From Mycobacterium colombiense (GTDB taxonomy: Bacteria; Actinomycetota; Actinomycetes; Mycobacteriales; Mycobacteriaceae), in the NCBI RefSeq assembly GCF_001672755.1, contig NZ_LZKI01000149.1, positions 1 to 41,540 of the forward strand: 41,540 nucleotides of DNA, in the 5' to 3' direction. A model generated the notes under the pieces. It had not been told where the DNA came from. It did not search any database and saw only the letters and a list, made by a program, of their open reading frames with translations. Shown one piece after another: positions 32,730-41,540 of the stretch. The stretch's first letter is position 1; every line of letters begins with the position of its first letter. The translations under genes were made by a program, and so were the position numbers.

Positions 32730-35700
32730 GTGACAGACACCACCGGCGTCGGCGCCCGTCTCGACGATGAGCGGCTGGAATTACTGCGCCGCAAGCTCGC
32801 TGAACGCGGCCTGGCCAAGACGACGGGCGCGGCGCCCGCCGCGGCCGACGGCGAACCACGCATGTCGGTCGGCCAGCACCGGATGTGGTTCGTGCAGTCC
32901 GTCGACCCCGACGGCGCGCTGCTCAACATCTGCGTCTCGTACCGCCTGTCCGGCACCGTCGACGCCGCGCAGCTGCACCGTGCGGTCGATGCCGTCGCCG
33001 CGCGACACCCGGTGCTGCATACGACGTACGCCACCGACGGTGAGGGCGACCCGTACCCGGTGATACACGAGGACCTGCGGCCCGAATGGGCCGAGCACGA
33101 CCTGACCGGATTGACCGATCAAGCGCGCCGGCTACGGCTGGATGTACTGGCGCAGCGGGACTTTCGCCGGCCATTCGACCTGAGCAAGGATTCACCGCTG
33201 CGAGTCACGGCGGCACGCCTGGCCGACGACGAACTGATGCTGCTGATCACCGCGCATCACATCGCCTGGGACGACGGCTCATGGGCACCCTTCTTCGCCG
33301 ATCTGACCCGCGCATACACCGACCCCGCCGAGTTCGCCGATGGCCGCGTGCTCAGGGACCTTGCCGCGGATGCCACCGCCGTTCGTCAGGCGGACCTGGA
33401 CTACTGGCGGCCGCGGATGGCCGACCTCCCGGAACCCCTCGAGCTGCCCGGGGCCAACGGTTCGGTGGTACCCAGCACCTGGCGCGCGCAGCGCGCCGTC
33501 GCGCAGTTGGCGTCGGACACCGTCGAGCGGGCGGCCGGGCTGGCCCGCGAGACCGGCGCCACCCCGTACATGGTGTTGATGGCCGCGTTCGCCGCGCTCG
33601 TGCACCGGTACACGCAGTCGACCGACTTCTTGGTGGCGGCCCCGGTGCTCAACCGCGGCGTGGGCACCGAGGATGTCATCGGGTATTACGGCAACACCGT
33701 GGTGATCCGGCTGCGGCCACAGTCGCACCAGACGTTCCGCGAGTTGCTGGCCCAAACCCGTGAGGACGCGGTGGGCGCCTTCGCTCATTCGCGAGCCGAC
33801 CTGGACTGGCTGGTGCGCGAGTCGAATCCCGATCGACGGCATGGCGCGGACCGCATGACCCGAGTGAGCTTCGGGCAACGGGAGCCCGACGGCGCCGGTT
33901 TCCGCCCGCCCGGCGTGCGCTGCGAGCGAGGCGAATTGCGCGGTCATTTCAACCAATTGCCGTTGAGCCTGATGGTCGAGCTGGACCGGGGACCGGACGG
34001 CTCAGGCGGCGGAATAGTCGAGGCCGAGTACCTGGTCGAGGTGATGGACCAGGAGTTGGTCGAGCAACTGCTGCGCCACTACGCCGCCCTGCTGGACGGC
34101 CTGCTGTCCGATCCCGACGTGACGCTGTCGGCGTGCGCGTTGATGAGCGACGACGACGCCGAGTGGCTGCGCGCGGTGTCGACCGGCGCGGAATTCGTCA
34201 CCCCGGCAAGCACGTTGCCCGAGCTGGTCTGCCGGAGGGCGGGGCTCACCCCCGATGCTGTCGCCGTGGTCTACGAGGGGCGCGCCTTTTCCTACCGGGA
34301 AATCGACGAAGAGTCGAACCGGTTGGCGCACTGGCTCATCGAGCAGGGGATCGGCACCGAGGATCGCGTCGCGGTGCTGCTGGACAAGTCCCCCGAATTG
34401 GTCATCACCGCCCTCGGCATCCTCAAAGCGGGCGGGGTCTATCTGCCGGTGGATCCCACCTACCCGGAGGACCGGCTGAGCTTCATCCTCGAGGACGCGG
34501 ACGCGAAACTGGTGCTGCGCGAACCGGTTACCGACGCCGCGCGCTATCCGACCAGCGCACCCGCCAAGCTGCTCCGATCGCTGAGCCCGCAAAACACCGC
34601 CTACCTGATCTACACCTCGGGCTCCACCGGGCTGCCCAAGGGCGTTCCGGTGCCGCACGCACCCATCGCCGAGTACTTCGTCTGGTTCGGCGACGAGTAC
34701 CGGATCGACGACACCGACAGGCTGCTGCAGGTCGCCTCGCCCAGCTTCGACGTGTCGATGGGCGAGATCTTCGGCACGCTGATCATGGGTGCCCGCTTGG
34801 TGATTCCCCGGCCCGACGGGTTGCGCGACATCGGCTACCTCACCGACCTGCTGGCACGCGAGGGCATCACGTCGATGCACTTCGTGCCGTCGCTGCTGGG
34901 GCTCTTCCTGTCGTTGCCCGGCGTCAGCCAGTGGCGGACCCTGCGGCGCGTGCCCATCGGCGGGGAGGCCCTGCCCGGCGAGATCGCCGACAAGTTCCAC
35001 GCCACCTTCGACGCGTTGCTGCACAACTTCTACGGACCGACCGAAACGGTGGTGAACTGCACCAGCTACCCGGTCGAGGGCACCCAGGGCACCCGGGTGG
35101 TGCCGATCGGCCGGCCCAAGATCAACACGCAGGTGTATCTGCTCGACAACGCGCTGCAGCCGGTCCCCGTCGGTGTGATCGGTGAGATCTACATCGCCGG
35201 AACACATGTCGCGCACGGGTATCACCGCAGGCCGCAGTTGACCGCCGAGCGCTTCGTCGCCGACCCGTTCACGCCCGGTGGCCGGATGTACCGTTCCGGT
35301 GACCTGGCCCGCCGCAACGCGGACGGTGACATCGAGTTCGTCGGCCGCGCCGACGAGCAGGTGAAGATCCGCGGTTTCCGCATCGAGCTGGGCGAAATCG
35401 CGGCCGCCATCTCGGTCGACCCCAGCGTCGGGCAAGCGGTCGTGCTGGCCATGGACCTGCCCCAGTTGGGCAAGAGCCTGGTCGGATACGTGACGCCGGC
35501 CCAGGGCGCCGACACGGAAACGGTTGACGTCGAGCGCATCCGGGCCCGGGTGGCCGCCGCGCTGCCGGACTACATGACCCCCGCCGCTTACGTAGTGCTC
35601 GACGAGATCCCGATCACCGCGCACCAGAAGATCGACCGCGCCGCGCTGCCGCAACCGCAGATCGCGGCCGCCACCGAATACCGCGATCCCACCACCCCCA

Positions 35701-38700
35701 CCGAACAGCGTGTCGCGCAACTGTTTTCCGGGTTGCTCGGCCACGAACGCGTGGGCATCGACGACTCGTTCTTCGATCTGGGCGGCCACTCGCTGGTCGC
35801 CACCAAGCTGGTCACCGCGATCCGCGCGGAGTGTGGCGTGGAAATCGGCATCCGCGACGTGTTCGAACTCGCGACGGTCGGGGGGTTGGCCGAGCGGATT
35901 GACCAACTGGGTTCGGGCGGACGGGCGCAGTCGCGGCCCAGGCTGATCACCACCGCGCATGACGAACCCATGCCGCTGTCGGCGTCGCAGCTGCGCAGCT
36001 GGTTCGCCTACCGCGTGGACGGGCCCAGCCGGGTCAACAACATTCCCTTTGCGGCGAAGCTGACGGGACCCTGGGACATCGATGCGTTGATCGCCGCCGT
36101 CGGCGACGTCGTTGCCCGGCACGAAATCTTGCGCACCAGCTACGTCGAGCTGGACGGCGTGCCCTATCAAGTCGTTGAACCGGCCGGCGTCGAGGTTCCG
36201 GTGCGCCGCGAGGAGGGACCCGACGAGGCCTGGCTGCAACAGCAGCTGGACCTCGAGCGGTGCCACTGCTTCGAATTGGACGCTGAACTGCCGATCCGGG
36301 TCGCGGTGCTGCGCACCGAGCACACCGCGGAGCATGTGCTGTCGCTGGTTGTGCACCACATCGCCTCCGACCATTGGTCGGCGGGCGTGCTTTTCTCCGA
36401 CGTGATGGCGGCCTACCGGGCCCGGCGCGGCGGAGAGGCGCCGTCCTGGGCCCCGCTGCGTGTGCAGTACGCCGACTACGCGGCCTGGCAGCGCAAGTTC
36501 CTGGGTGACGTGAACGGCCAGGAGTCCGCCGTGGCCGGCGGCCAGCGGGAGTACTGGACCCGGCAGCTGGCCGGGATGCCGGAGGACACCGGGCTGCGCC
36601 CGGACTTCCCGCGCCAGCCGGTGCCCAGCGGCGAAGGGGAGTCCGTCGACTTCCAGATCGACTCGGCCACCCGCGCCAAGCTCGGCGAGCTGTGCCGCGA
36701 GCTCGGCATCACCGAATTCATGCTGTTGCAAACGGCCGTCGCCGTGGTCTTGCACAAAGCCGGTGGGGGAGTGGATATTCCGCTGGGCACCCCGGTCGCC
36801 GGCCGCACCGAAGCCGAGTTGGACCAGCTGATCGGATTCTTCGTCAACATCCTGGTGCTGCGCAACGACATGGACGGCAACCCGACGCTGCGCGAACTGC
36901 TCAAGCGGGCCCGGGAGACCGCCCTGGCCGCCTACGCCCACCAGGACCTGCCGTTCGACCGTGTCGTCGACAGCGTCAGCCCGGTGCGCTCGCTGTCACG
37001 CAACCCGCTGTTCCAGGTCGTCGTGCACGTCCGGGATCACCTGTCCGCCACCCGGGTCATCGAGGCCGCGGCCCCGGGCAGCGGCGAGCAGGACACCGTG
37101 TGCACCTCGCTGGACCCCATCTTCGACATGGCGCACGCCGACCTGAGCGTCAACTTCTTCGGGACCGACGGCTCCGGCGATATCGGCTACAACTGCAATG
37201 TCATCTACCGCACCGAGCTTTACGCCAGGACGACCATCAAGCGGCTGGCCGACTGGCTGGCCCGGGCACTCACCGAGTTCGCCGATGACATCGATCAGAC
37301 TCTGCGTGACGTCCGGCTGATCGATGCCGCGGAAGAGGACCGCATTCTGCACGACTGGAGCCGCGGGCAGCAGCCGCCGCATGACCGGCCGCTCACCATT
37401 CCGGAACTGCTGGAACCCAGCCGGGCGTGGGGCAGCGACCGCGTCGCGGTGCGCTGCGGCGAGCAGAGCATCGATTATGCTGCGCTGCATCGCCGTTCGG
37501 ACAACCTGGCCGCGCTGCTCGTCAAGAGCGGAGTGGGCCCCGGGTCGCTGGTCGGGCTGTCGACCCGGCGGAGCATCGAGCTGGTGGTGGCGTTAGTGGC
37601 CATCATGAAAGCCGGCGCCGGTTACTTCCCCATCGATCCCGGATATCCGCTGGCGCGAAAGCAATTCATGCTCGACGACGTGCAACCGCCGGTCGTGGTC
37701 GGCACGGTCGAAGCCGTGGACACCATGCCACAGGTGCCCGGGGTCGAGCTGATCTCGCTGGACGATCCACAAGTACGCGCCCTGGTCGACAGTGAGGACG
37801 TGGATCCGCTGTCGGGGGAGGTGCGACCGCCGCACCCCGATGACCCGATGTACCTGGTGTTCACCTCCGGGTCCACCGGCAAGCCGAAAGGTGCGGTGGG
37901 AACGCATCGCTCGATGGCCGCGCGGCTCGACTGGCAGCTGCGGAACTACCCGCCGCGGACCGACGACGTTCGACTGGCGCAGGCCTCGATCACCTTCCTC
38001 GAAGGCGGCATGGAGATGCTGGCCGGCCTGGCGGCCGGCGCGACGATGATCCTGGCCGACGACGCCGAGCACCGCGACCCGGAGGCCCTCGGGGACCTGA
38101 TGAACCGGTATTCGGTCGCCCAGGTGACCGCGGTACCCAGCCTGGTGTCGGCGCTGGTGGACAGCCGGCCCGACGCCGTGCGCTCGCTGTCGCGGCTGGT
38201 GTGCGGCGGGGAACCGGTGAGCGCTGCGCTGCTGCAGCGGCTGGTATCGGCGTGCGCCGACCGGGACGGCGCGGGCACCGAACTGCTGAACAACATCGGT
38301 TCCACCGAGACCTCCGGCGCTGTGTCCCGCGGGCGGCTGGGCCTGCCGAATCCGCTTGTCGGAAAGCCGGTCCCGGGGGCGCAGGCCTACCTGCTCGACG
38401 ACGGGCTGCGCCCCGTGCCGGTCGGCGTCGTGGGCGAGTTGTACTACGCCGGTGACCAGCTCGCTCGAGGATATTGGAAGCGCCCAGGCCTGACCGCGAC
38501 GCGGTTCATCGCCAATCCGTTTGGCGCCGAGCCCGGTTCGCGATTGTATCGCAGCGGCGACCTGGCCCGGTGGACCGAGGACGGCCGACTGGAATTCGCC
38601 GGACGTTCCGACCACCAGGTGCAGGTCCGCGGTTTCCGCGTCGAGTTGGCCGAGGTCGAGGCGGCGCTGGCCGGCGTCGATGGCGTCGCCGCAGCAGCGG

Positions 38701-39311
38701 CCCGCACCTGGGAGGTGCACGGCGGCACCTCGCTGGCCGGATACGTTGTGCCGCAACGCGCGATCACCGATGACGCCGCGAAGGCGACATTCGCGGGCGA
38801 GGTGCGCGCGGCTATCGCCACGACCCTGCCGGGCTACATGCTGCCGTCGTCGCTGACCGTGCTCGACGTCCTGCCCAAAACCGAATCGGGCAAGCTGAAC
38901 CGGCCCGGGCTGCCGCGGCCCGCGGTCAGCACCGGCGGGCAGACCGAACCGGCACGCACCGACACCGAACGGGCGCTGGCAAAGGTGTTCGCGGAACTGC
39001 TGTCCACCCCGGACGTCGGGCGCTTCGACGACTTCTTCGCCCTCGGCGGCGACAGCATCCTGTCCGTACAGCTCGCCTCCCGGGCCCGGGCGGCCGGGCT
39101 GGCCGTGAGCCCGCGGATGATCTTCGAGAACCCGACGGTGCAGCAGCTGGCCGCCGCACTCGATGCGCTGGGCGAGGAAGGGACCGTCATCGAGCAGAAC
39201 GAGCAGCCGACCGACACCCGTTTCGAGCCGATGAGCACTTCCGGACTGTCGCCCTCGGATCTGGCTGCCGTGACGCACCTCTTCTCGTCGTCGCGCGAAG
39301 GCACGACATGA
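32730..39311 (+). CDS. mbtE: Mycobactin NRPS with two full modules (C-A-PCP-C-A-PCP)
   Basis: 2193 aa; from memory M. tuberculosis MbtE is about 1682. Module 1: condensation (HHIAWDD at His176), adenylation (YLIYTSGSTGLPKGV; Asp674 in SFDVSMGEIF; YGPTET) and carrier (Ser1021 in GGHSL). Module 2: condensation (HHIASD at His1209), adenylation (YLVFTSGSTGKPKGA near 1712; SGKLNR at the end) and carrier (Ser2109 in GGDSIL). Module 1 fits the first lysine-adding unit. In module 2 the substrate-anchoring Asp is replaced by Leu1757 (TFLEGGMEM), and YGPTE reads IGSTE. What module 2 activates is unclear. GTG 32730 lies one base after the mbtD stop, with AAAGG upstream. It overlaps mbtF (ATGA). Confidence 0.93.
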   Translation: MTDTTGVGARLDDERLELLRRKLAERGLAKTTGAAPAAADGEPRMSVGQHRMWFVQSVDPDGALLNICVSYRLSGTVDAAQLHRAVDAVAARHPVLHTTYATDGEGDPYPVIHEDLRPEWAEHDLTGLTDQARRLRLDVLAQRDFRRPFDLSKDSPLRVTAARLADDELMLLITAHHIAWDDGSWAPFFADLTRAYTDPAEFADGRVLRDLAADATAVRQADLDYWRPRMADLPEPLELPGANGSVVPSTWRAQRAVAQLASDTVERAAGLARETGATPYMVLMAAFAALVHRYTQSTDFLVAAPVLNRGVGTEDVIGYYGNTVVIRLRPQSHQTFRELLAQTREDAVGAFAHSRADLDWLVRESNPDRRHGADRMTRVSFGQREPDGAGFRPPGVRCERGELRGHFNQLPLSLMVELDRGPDGSGGGIVEAEYLVEVMDQELVEQLLRHYAALLDGLLSDPDVTLSACALMSDDDAEWLRAVSTGAEFVTPASTLPELVCRRAGLTPDAVAVVYEGRAFSYREIDEESNRLAHWLIEQGIGTEDRVAVLLDKSPELVITALGILKAGGVYLPVDPTYPEDRLSFILEDADAKLVLREPVTDAARYPTSAPAKLLRSLSPQNTAYLIYTSGSTGLPKGVPVPHAPIAEYFVWFGDEYRIDDTDRLLQVASPSFDVSMGEIFGTLIMGARLVIPRPDGLRDIGYLTDLLAREGITSMHFVPSLLGLFLSLPGVSQWRTLRRVPIGGEALPGEIADKFHATFDALLHNFYGPTETVVNCTSYPVEGTQGTRVVPIGRPKINTQVYLLDNALQPVPVGVIGEIYIAGTHVAHGYHRRPQLTAERFVADPFTPGGRMYRSGDLARRNADGDIEFVGRADEQVKIRGFRIELGEIAAAISVDPSVGQAVVLAMDLPQLGKSLVGYVTPAQGADTETVDVERIRARVAAALPDYMTPAAYVVLDEIPITAHQKIDRAALPQPQIAAATEYRDPTTPTEQRVAQLFSGLLGHERVGIDDSFFDLGGHSLVATKLVTAIRAECGVEIGIRDVFELATVGGLAERIDQLGSGGRAQSRPRLITTAHDEPMPLSASQLRSWFAYRVDGPSRVNNIPFAAKLTGPWDIDALIAAVGDVVARHEILRTSYVELDGVPYQVVEPAGVEVPVRREEGPDEAWLQQQLDLERCHCFELDAELPIRVAVLRTEHTAEHVLSLVVHHIASDHWSAGVLFSDVMAAYRARRGGEAPSWAPLRVQYADYAAWQRKFLGDVNGQESAVAGGQREYWTRQLAGMPEDTGLRPDFPRQPVPSGEGESVDFQIDSATRAKLGELCRELGITEFMLLQTAVAVVLHKAGGGVDIPLGTPVAGRTEAELDQLIGFFVNILVLRNDMDGNPTLRELLKRARETALAAYAHQDLPFDRVVDSVSPVRSLSRNPLFQVVVHVRDHLSATRVIEAAAPGSGEQDTVCTSLDPIFDMAHADLSVNFFGTDGSGDIGYNCNVIYRTELYARTTIKRLADWLARALTEFADDIDQTLRDVRLIDAAEEDRILHDWSRGQQPPHDRPLTIPELLEPSRAWGSDRVAVRCGEQSIDYAALHRRSDNLAALLVKSGVGPGSLVGLSTRRSIELVVALVAIMKAGAGYFPIDPGYPLARKQFMLDDVQPPVVVGTVEAVDTMPQVPGVELISLDDPQVRALVDSEDVDPLSGEVRPPHPDDPMYLVFTSGSTGKPKGAVGTHRSMAARLDWQLRNYPPRTDDVRLAQASITFLEGGMEMLAGLAAGATMILADDAEHRDPEALGDLMNRYSVAQVTAVPSLVSALVDSRPDAVRSLSRLVCGGEPVSAALLQRLVSACADRDGAGTELLNNIGSTETSGAVSRGRLGLPNPLVGKPVPGAQAYLLDDGLRPVPVGVVGELYYAGDQLARGYWKRPGLTATRFIANPFGAEPGSRLYRSGDLARWTEDGRLEFAGRSDHQVQVRGFRVELAEVEAALAGVDGVAAAAARTWEVHGGTSLAGYVVPQRAITDDAAKATFAGEVRAAIATTLPGYMLPSSLTVLDVLPKTESGKLNRPGLPRPAVSTGGQTEPARTDTERALAKVFAELLSTPDVGRFDDFFALGGDSILSVQLASRARAAGLAVSPRMIFENPTVQQLAAALDALGEEGTVIEQNEQPTDTRFEPMSTSGLSPSDLAAVTHLFSSSREGTT

Positions 39312-41540
39312 CAGCTGCCAAAACCGATGTCGCGCCCGACATCGAGGACGTGATGGCGCTGAGCCCGCTGCAGGAGGGCTTGTACTCGCTGACCACGCTC
39401 GCCGAATTCGCCGACGGTGAAGCGGCGGACGACCCGTACGTCATCGGGATAGCGGCGGACATCTCCGGCGAACTCGATGTCGCACTGTTACGTGAGTGCG
39501 CGGAACAGATGTTGGTGCGGCACCCGAATCTGCGGGCCAGCTTCTTCAGCCGGGGAATCCCGCGACCGGTACAGATCGTCCCGTCCCGTGTCGAGCTGCC
39601 CTGGCGACTGGTCGCCGCCACACCCGCGGACGTGCCGGCGCTGGAAACCGCCGAACGTCAGCGACCGTTCGATTTGGAACGCGGGCCGGCGATCCGCTTC
39701 CTGCTGATCGAATTGCCGGGTGCGCGATGGCGTTTGGTGCTCACCGCCCATCACATCGTGATCGACGGATGGTCGTTGCCGGTGTTCGTCAACGAGATGA
39801 TGATCCTCTATCGGGCCGGCGGCGACCCGTCGGCGCTGCCCGTGGCGCCCCGGCCCTACCGCGACTACATCGGCTGGCTGGCGAGCCGCGACCCGGAAAC
39901 CAGCCAACGGGTTTGGCGCGAGCACCTGGCCGGACTGCCGGGCCCCACCCTGCTCGCCGCCGCGCTGGGGTCCATCGAGACGACCGACGGGCAGCAGACG
40001 GCGCTGCCCCGCACCACCCGGCTGCGACTGCCGGCCGACACCACCAGGCGGTTGGTCGAGGACACGCGATCGCGCGGCATCACCGTCAACACCCTGATGC
40101 AAATGGCGTGGGCGCTGGTGTTGTCGCGGCTTACCGACAGCCGCGACGTGGTTTTCGGGGTCACGGTTTCGGGTCGGCCGCCCGAACTGACCGGTGTCGA
40201 GACCATGGTCGGTCTGTTCATCAACACCTTGCCGCTGCGGGTGCGGCTCGACCCGGCGGCGACGGCGGGCGAGCAGTGCCGCGCCGTACAACGCGATGCG
40301 GCGCTGCTGCGCGAGCACAGCCATCTCGGGCATGCCCAGCTTCGCGCCCTCGGCGGGGTCGGGGAGATGTTCGACACCCTGCTGGTCTACGAGAACTTCC
40401 CGATGGACGGGCTGACCGCGGGTGGCGAATTGACCGCCGGCGGTGCGACTTTCCGGCCGTCCGCCCTGCAAACCCTGTCGCATTTCCCGGTCGCGATCGC
40501 CGCCCACATGGAAGGCGGCGAGCTGGTGGTATTGATCGAAGCGATCGACGGAGCGCTGGGCGCCATTCCCGCCGCCACCTTCGGGCAGCGGGTGCTCACC
40601 GCCGCCGAGAGGCTGCTGCAGGGCTGGGAGCGTCCGCTGCGCGACATCAGCGTCCTGCTGGGCGACGAGGCCGACCCGCTGCCGGCCGCTGCGCCAACGT
40701 CGTTGTCGCCGTTGAGCATTCACGCCCGGTTTGCCGACGCCGTGGCCAGGACACCGGACAGCACGGCGGTCAGCTGGGCGGGTGGCGCACTGAGCTATCG
40801 CGAGCTGGATCTTCACGCCACCCGGCTGGCGGCCCGACTGGTCGACAAGGGGGTCAAGCCCGAATCTCCGGTCGGCCTCCGGCTTTCCCGCGGTCCGCAG
40901 TACATCATCGCGATATTCGCCGTGCTCAAGGCCGGCGGCGTGTGCGTGCCGATGGAGCCGGCAATGCCCCCCGAACGGGTGAACTCGATTCTGCGCCAAT
41001 CGGGCGCGTCGATCGTGTTGGACGACGAGCTGACCGAGGAGCTGCTGGACGCCTGCGAACCGCACGATGACGACTTCAACCCCGTCGACGTCGCCCCCGC
41101 GCAGGCCGCGTATGTCGTGTTCACTTCCGGCACGACGGGAGAGCCCAAGGGCGTCATCGGAACCCACGGCGCGGTGGGCGCGTACGCCGACGATCATCTG
41201 GACCGCGTATTGCGGCCCGCGGCAGGCAAACTCGGGCGGCCGCTACGCATCGCCCACGCCTGGTCGTTCGCCTTCGACGCGGCGTGGCAGCCGTTGGTCG
41301 GCCTGCTCGACGGGCACGGCGTGCATGTCGTCGACGAGCAGACCCAGACCGACGCCGAGGCGCTCGTCGCACTGATCGCCGCGCACGGGATCGACATGAT
41401 CGACACCACGCCGTCAATGTTCGCCCAACTGCATGCTTTCGGGTTGCTGACCGAGGCACCGCTGACCGTGCTTGCGCTGGGCGGCGAGGCGGTCGGCAGC
41501 GCGGCCTGGGCCCGGATAAGCAACACCTGCAGCACCTCGT
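39308..41540 (+). CDS. mbtF: Mycobactin NRPS for the terminal lysine (partial)
   Basis: 744 codons visible, truncated by the window end; M. tuberculosis MbtF is about 1461 aa. A condensation domain (residues about 10-440, ALSPLQEGLY and HHIVIDGWS at His148) is followed by the first part of an adenylation domain (VVFTSGTTGEPKGVIGTH near 606; SFAFDAAWQPL with the substrate Asp; an acidic residue in IDMIDTTPS that suits a basic side chain; LGGEAVG). This agrees with activation of N-hydroxylysine. ATG 39308 overlaps the mbtE stop as ATGA. The frame is open to the last base. Confidence 0.93.
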   Translation, partial: MTAAKTDVAPDIEDVMALSPLQEGLYSLTTLAEFADGEAADDPYVIGIAADISGELDVALLRECAEQMLVRHPNLRASFFSRGIPRPVQIVPSRVELPWRLVAATPADVPALETAERQRPFDLERGPAIRFLLIELPGARWRLVLTAHHIVIDGWSLPVFVNEMMILYRAGGDPSALPVAPRPYRDYIGWLASRDPETSQRVWREHLAGLPGPTLLAAALGSIETTDGQQTALPRTTRLRLPADTTRRLVEDTRSRGITVNTLMQMAWALVLSRLTDSRDVVFGVTVSGRPPELTGVETMVGLFINTLPLRVRLDPAATAGEQCRAVQRDAALLREHSHLGHAQLRALGGVGEMFDTLLVYENFPMDGLTAGGELTAGGATFRPSALQTLSHFPVAIAAHMEGGELVVLIEAIDGALGAIPAATFGQRVLTAAERLLQGWERPLRDISVLLGDEADPLPAAAPTSLSPLSIHARFADAVARTPDSTAVSWAGGALSYRELDLHATRLAARLVDKGVKPESPVGLRLSRGPQYIIAIFAVLKAGGVCVPMEPAMPPERVNSILRQSGASIVLDDELTEELLDACEPHDDDFNPVDVAPAQAAYVVFTSGTTGEPKGVIGTHGAVGAYADDHLDRVLRPAAGKLGRPLRIAHAWSFAFDAAWQPLVGLLDGHGVHVVDEQTQTDAEALVALIAAHGIDMIDTTPSMFAQLHAFGLLTEAPLTVLALGGEAVGSAAWARISNTCSTS

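Noticed and set aside
34002..36941. A 979-codon open frame on the minus strand
   Set aside because: It lies fully antisense to mbtE in high-GC DNA, where the opposite strand is often open. Its translation is low in complexity and has no recognisable domain, while the plus-strand frame has complete NRPS motifs.
37593..41197. Minus-strand frames of about 560-570 codons (37593-39278 and 39488-41197)
   Set aside because: Antisense shadows of mbtE and mbtF with Arg/Gly/Gln-rich translations and no family signature.

Overview
The window is high-GC DNA from a mycobacterium, probably a non-tuberculous species. The evidence is a mycobactin siderophore cluster with IdeR-type iron boxes, a PPE-family protein, PapA-type acyltransferases, a mycothiol-dependent-enzyme homologue, and frequent GTG starts with ATGA/GTGA/TGATG gene overlaps. 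I cannot name the species. LAYOUT. (1) 31-5268, minus strand: a compact five-gene operon in the order alpha/beta-hydrolase, SDR, ferritin-like di-iron protein, Baeyer-Villiger-type flavin monooxygenase, MerR regulator. It reads as a small oxidative pathway (hydroxylation, alcohol to ketone, ketone to ester, ester cleavage) with its regulator last. (2) 5738-6070, plus strand: a small coiled-coil/DUF2510 protein. (3) 6121-12021, minus strand: a lipid-assembly/export-like cluster of a Cys-rich mini-protein, a PapA-like acyltransferase, a permease made of two fused ABC-2 domains (no ATPase seen), a second condensation-superfamily acyltransferase and a polytopic membrane protein, joined by 1-base stop/start overlaps. 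(4) 12731-16475: malic enzyme (mez), a PPE-SVP protein with a SHOCT-like tail, and a convergent secreted Pro/Gly-repeat protein, with a strong inverted repeat between the last two. (5) 16946-20944: an O-methyltransferase, a DinB/maleylpyruvate-isomerase-like gene and a TetR regulator that share operator sequences, and a divergent SDR/LysR pair. (6) 21034-22310: a type I DAHP synthase preceded by a complete attenuator, namely a 24-codon leader peptide containing Tyr-Trp-Arg-Phe followed by an intrinsic terminator with a T-rich tail. (7) 22345-41540: the mycobactin locus, with mbtA divergent from mbtB-mbtT-mbtC-mbtD-mbtE-mbtF (mbtF runs off the end) and two IdeR boxes between mbtA and mbtB. HOW THE GENES WORK TOGETHER. 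MbtA activates salicylate and loads MbtB, which adds and cyclises Ser/Thr to an oxazoline. MbtE and MbtF add lysines, MbtC/MbtD supply the polyketide unit, and MbtT is a stand-alone editing thioesterase. The neighbouring DAHP synthase could feed chorismate to salicylate, but its leader indicates control by aromatic amino acids, not iron. Salicylate synthase (mbtI) is not in the window. MOST UNUSUAL POINTS. These are the Tyr-Trp-Phe attenuator with a probably leaderless leader peptide, an MbtE carrying a second complete C-A-PCP module whose adenylation domain lacks the usual substrate-anchoring Asp, the acyltransferase/permease cluster without an ATPase, and the shared TetR operators.
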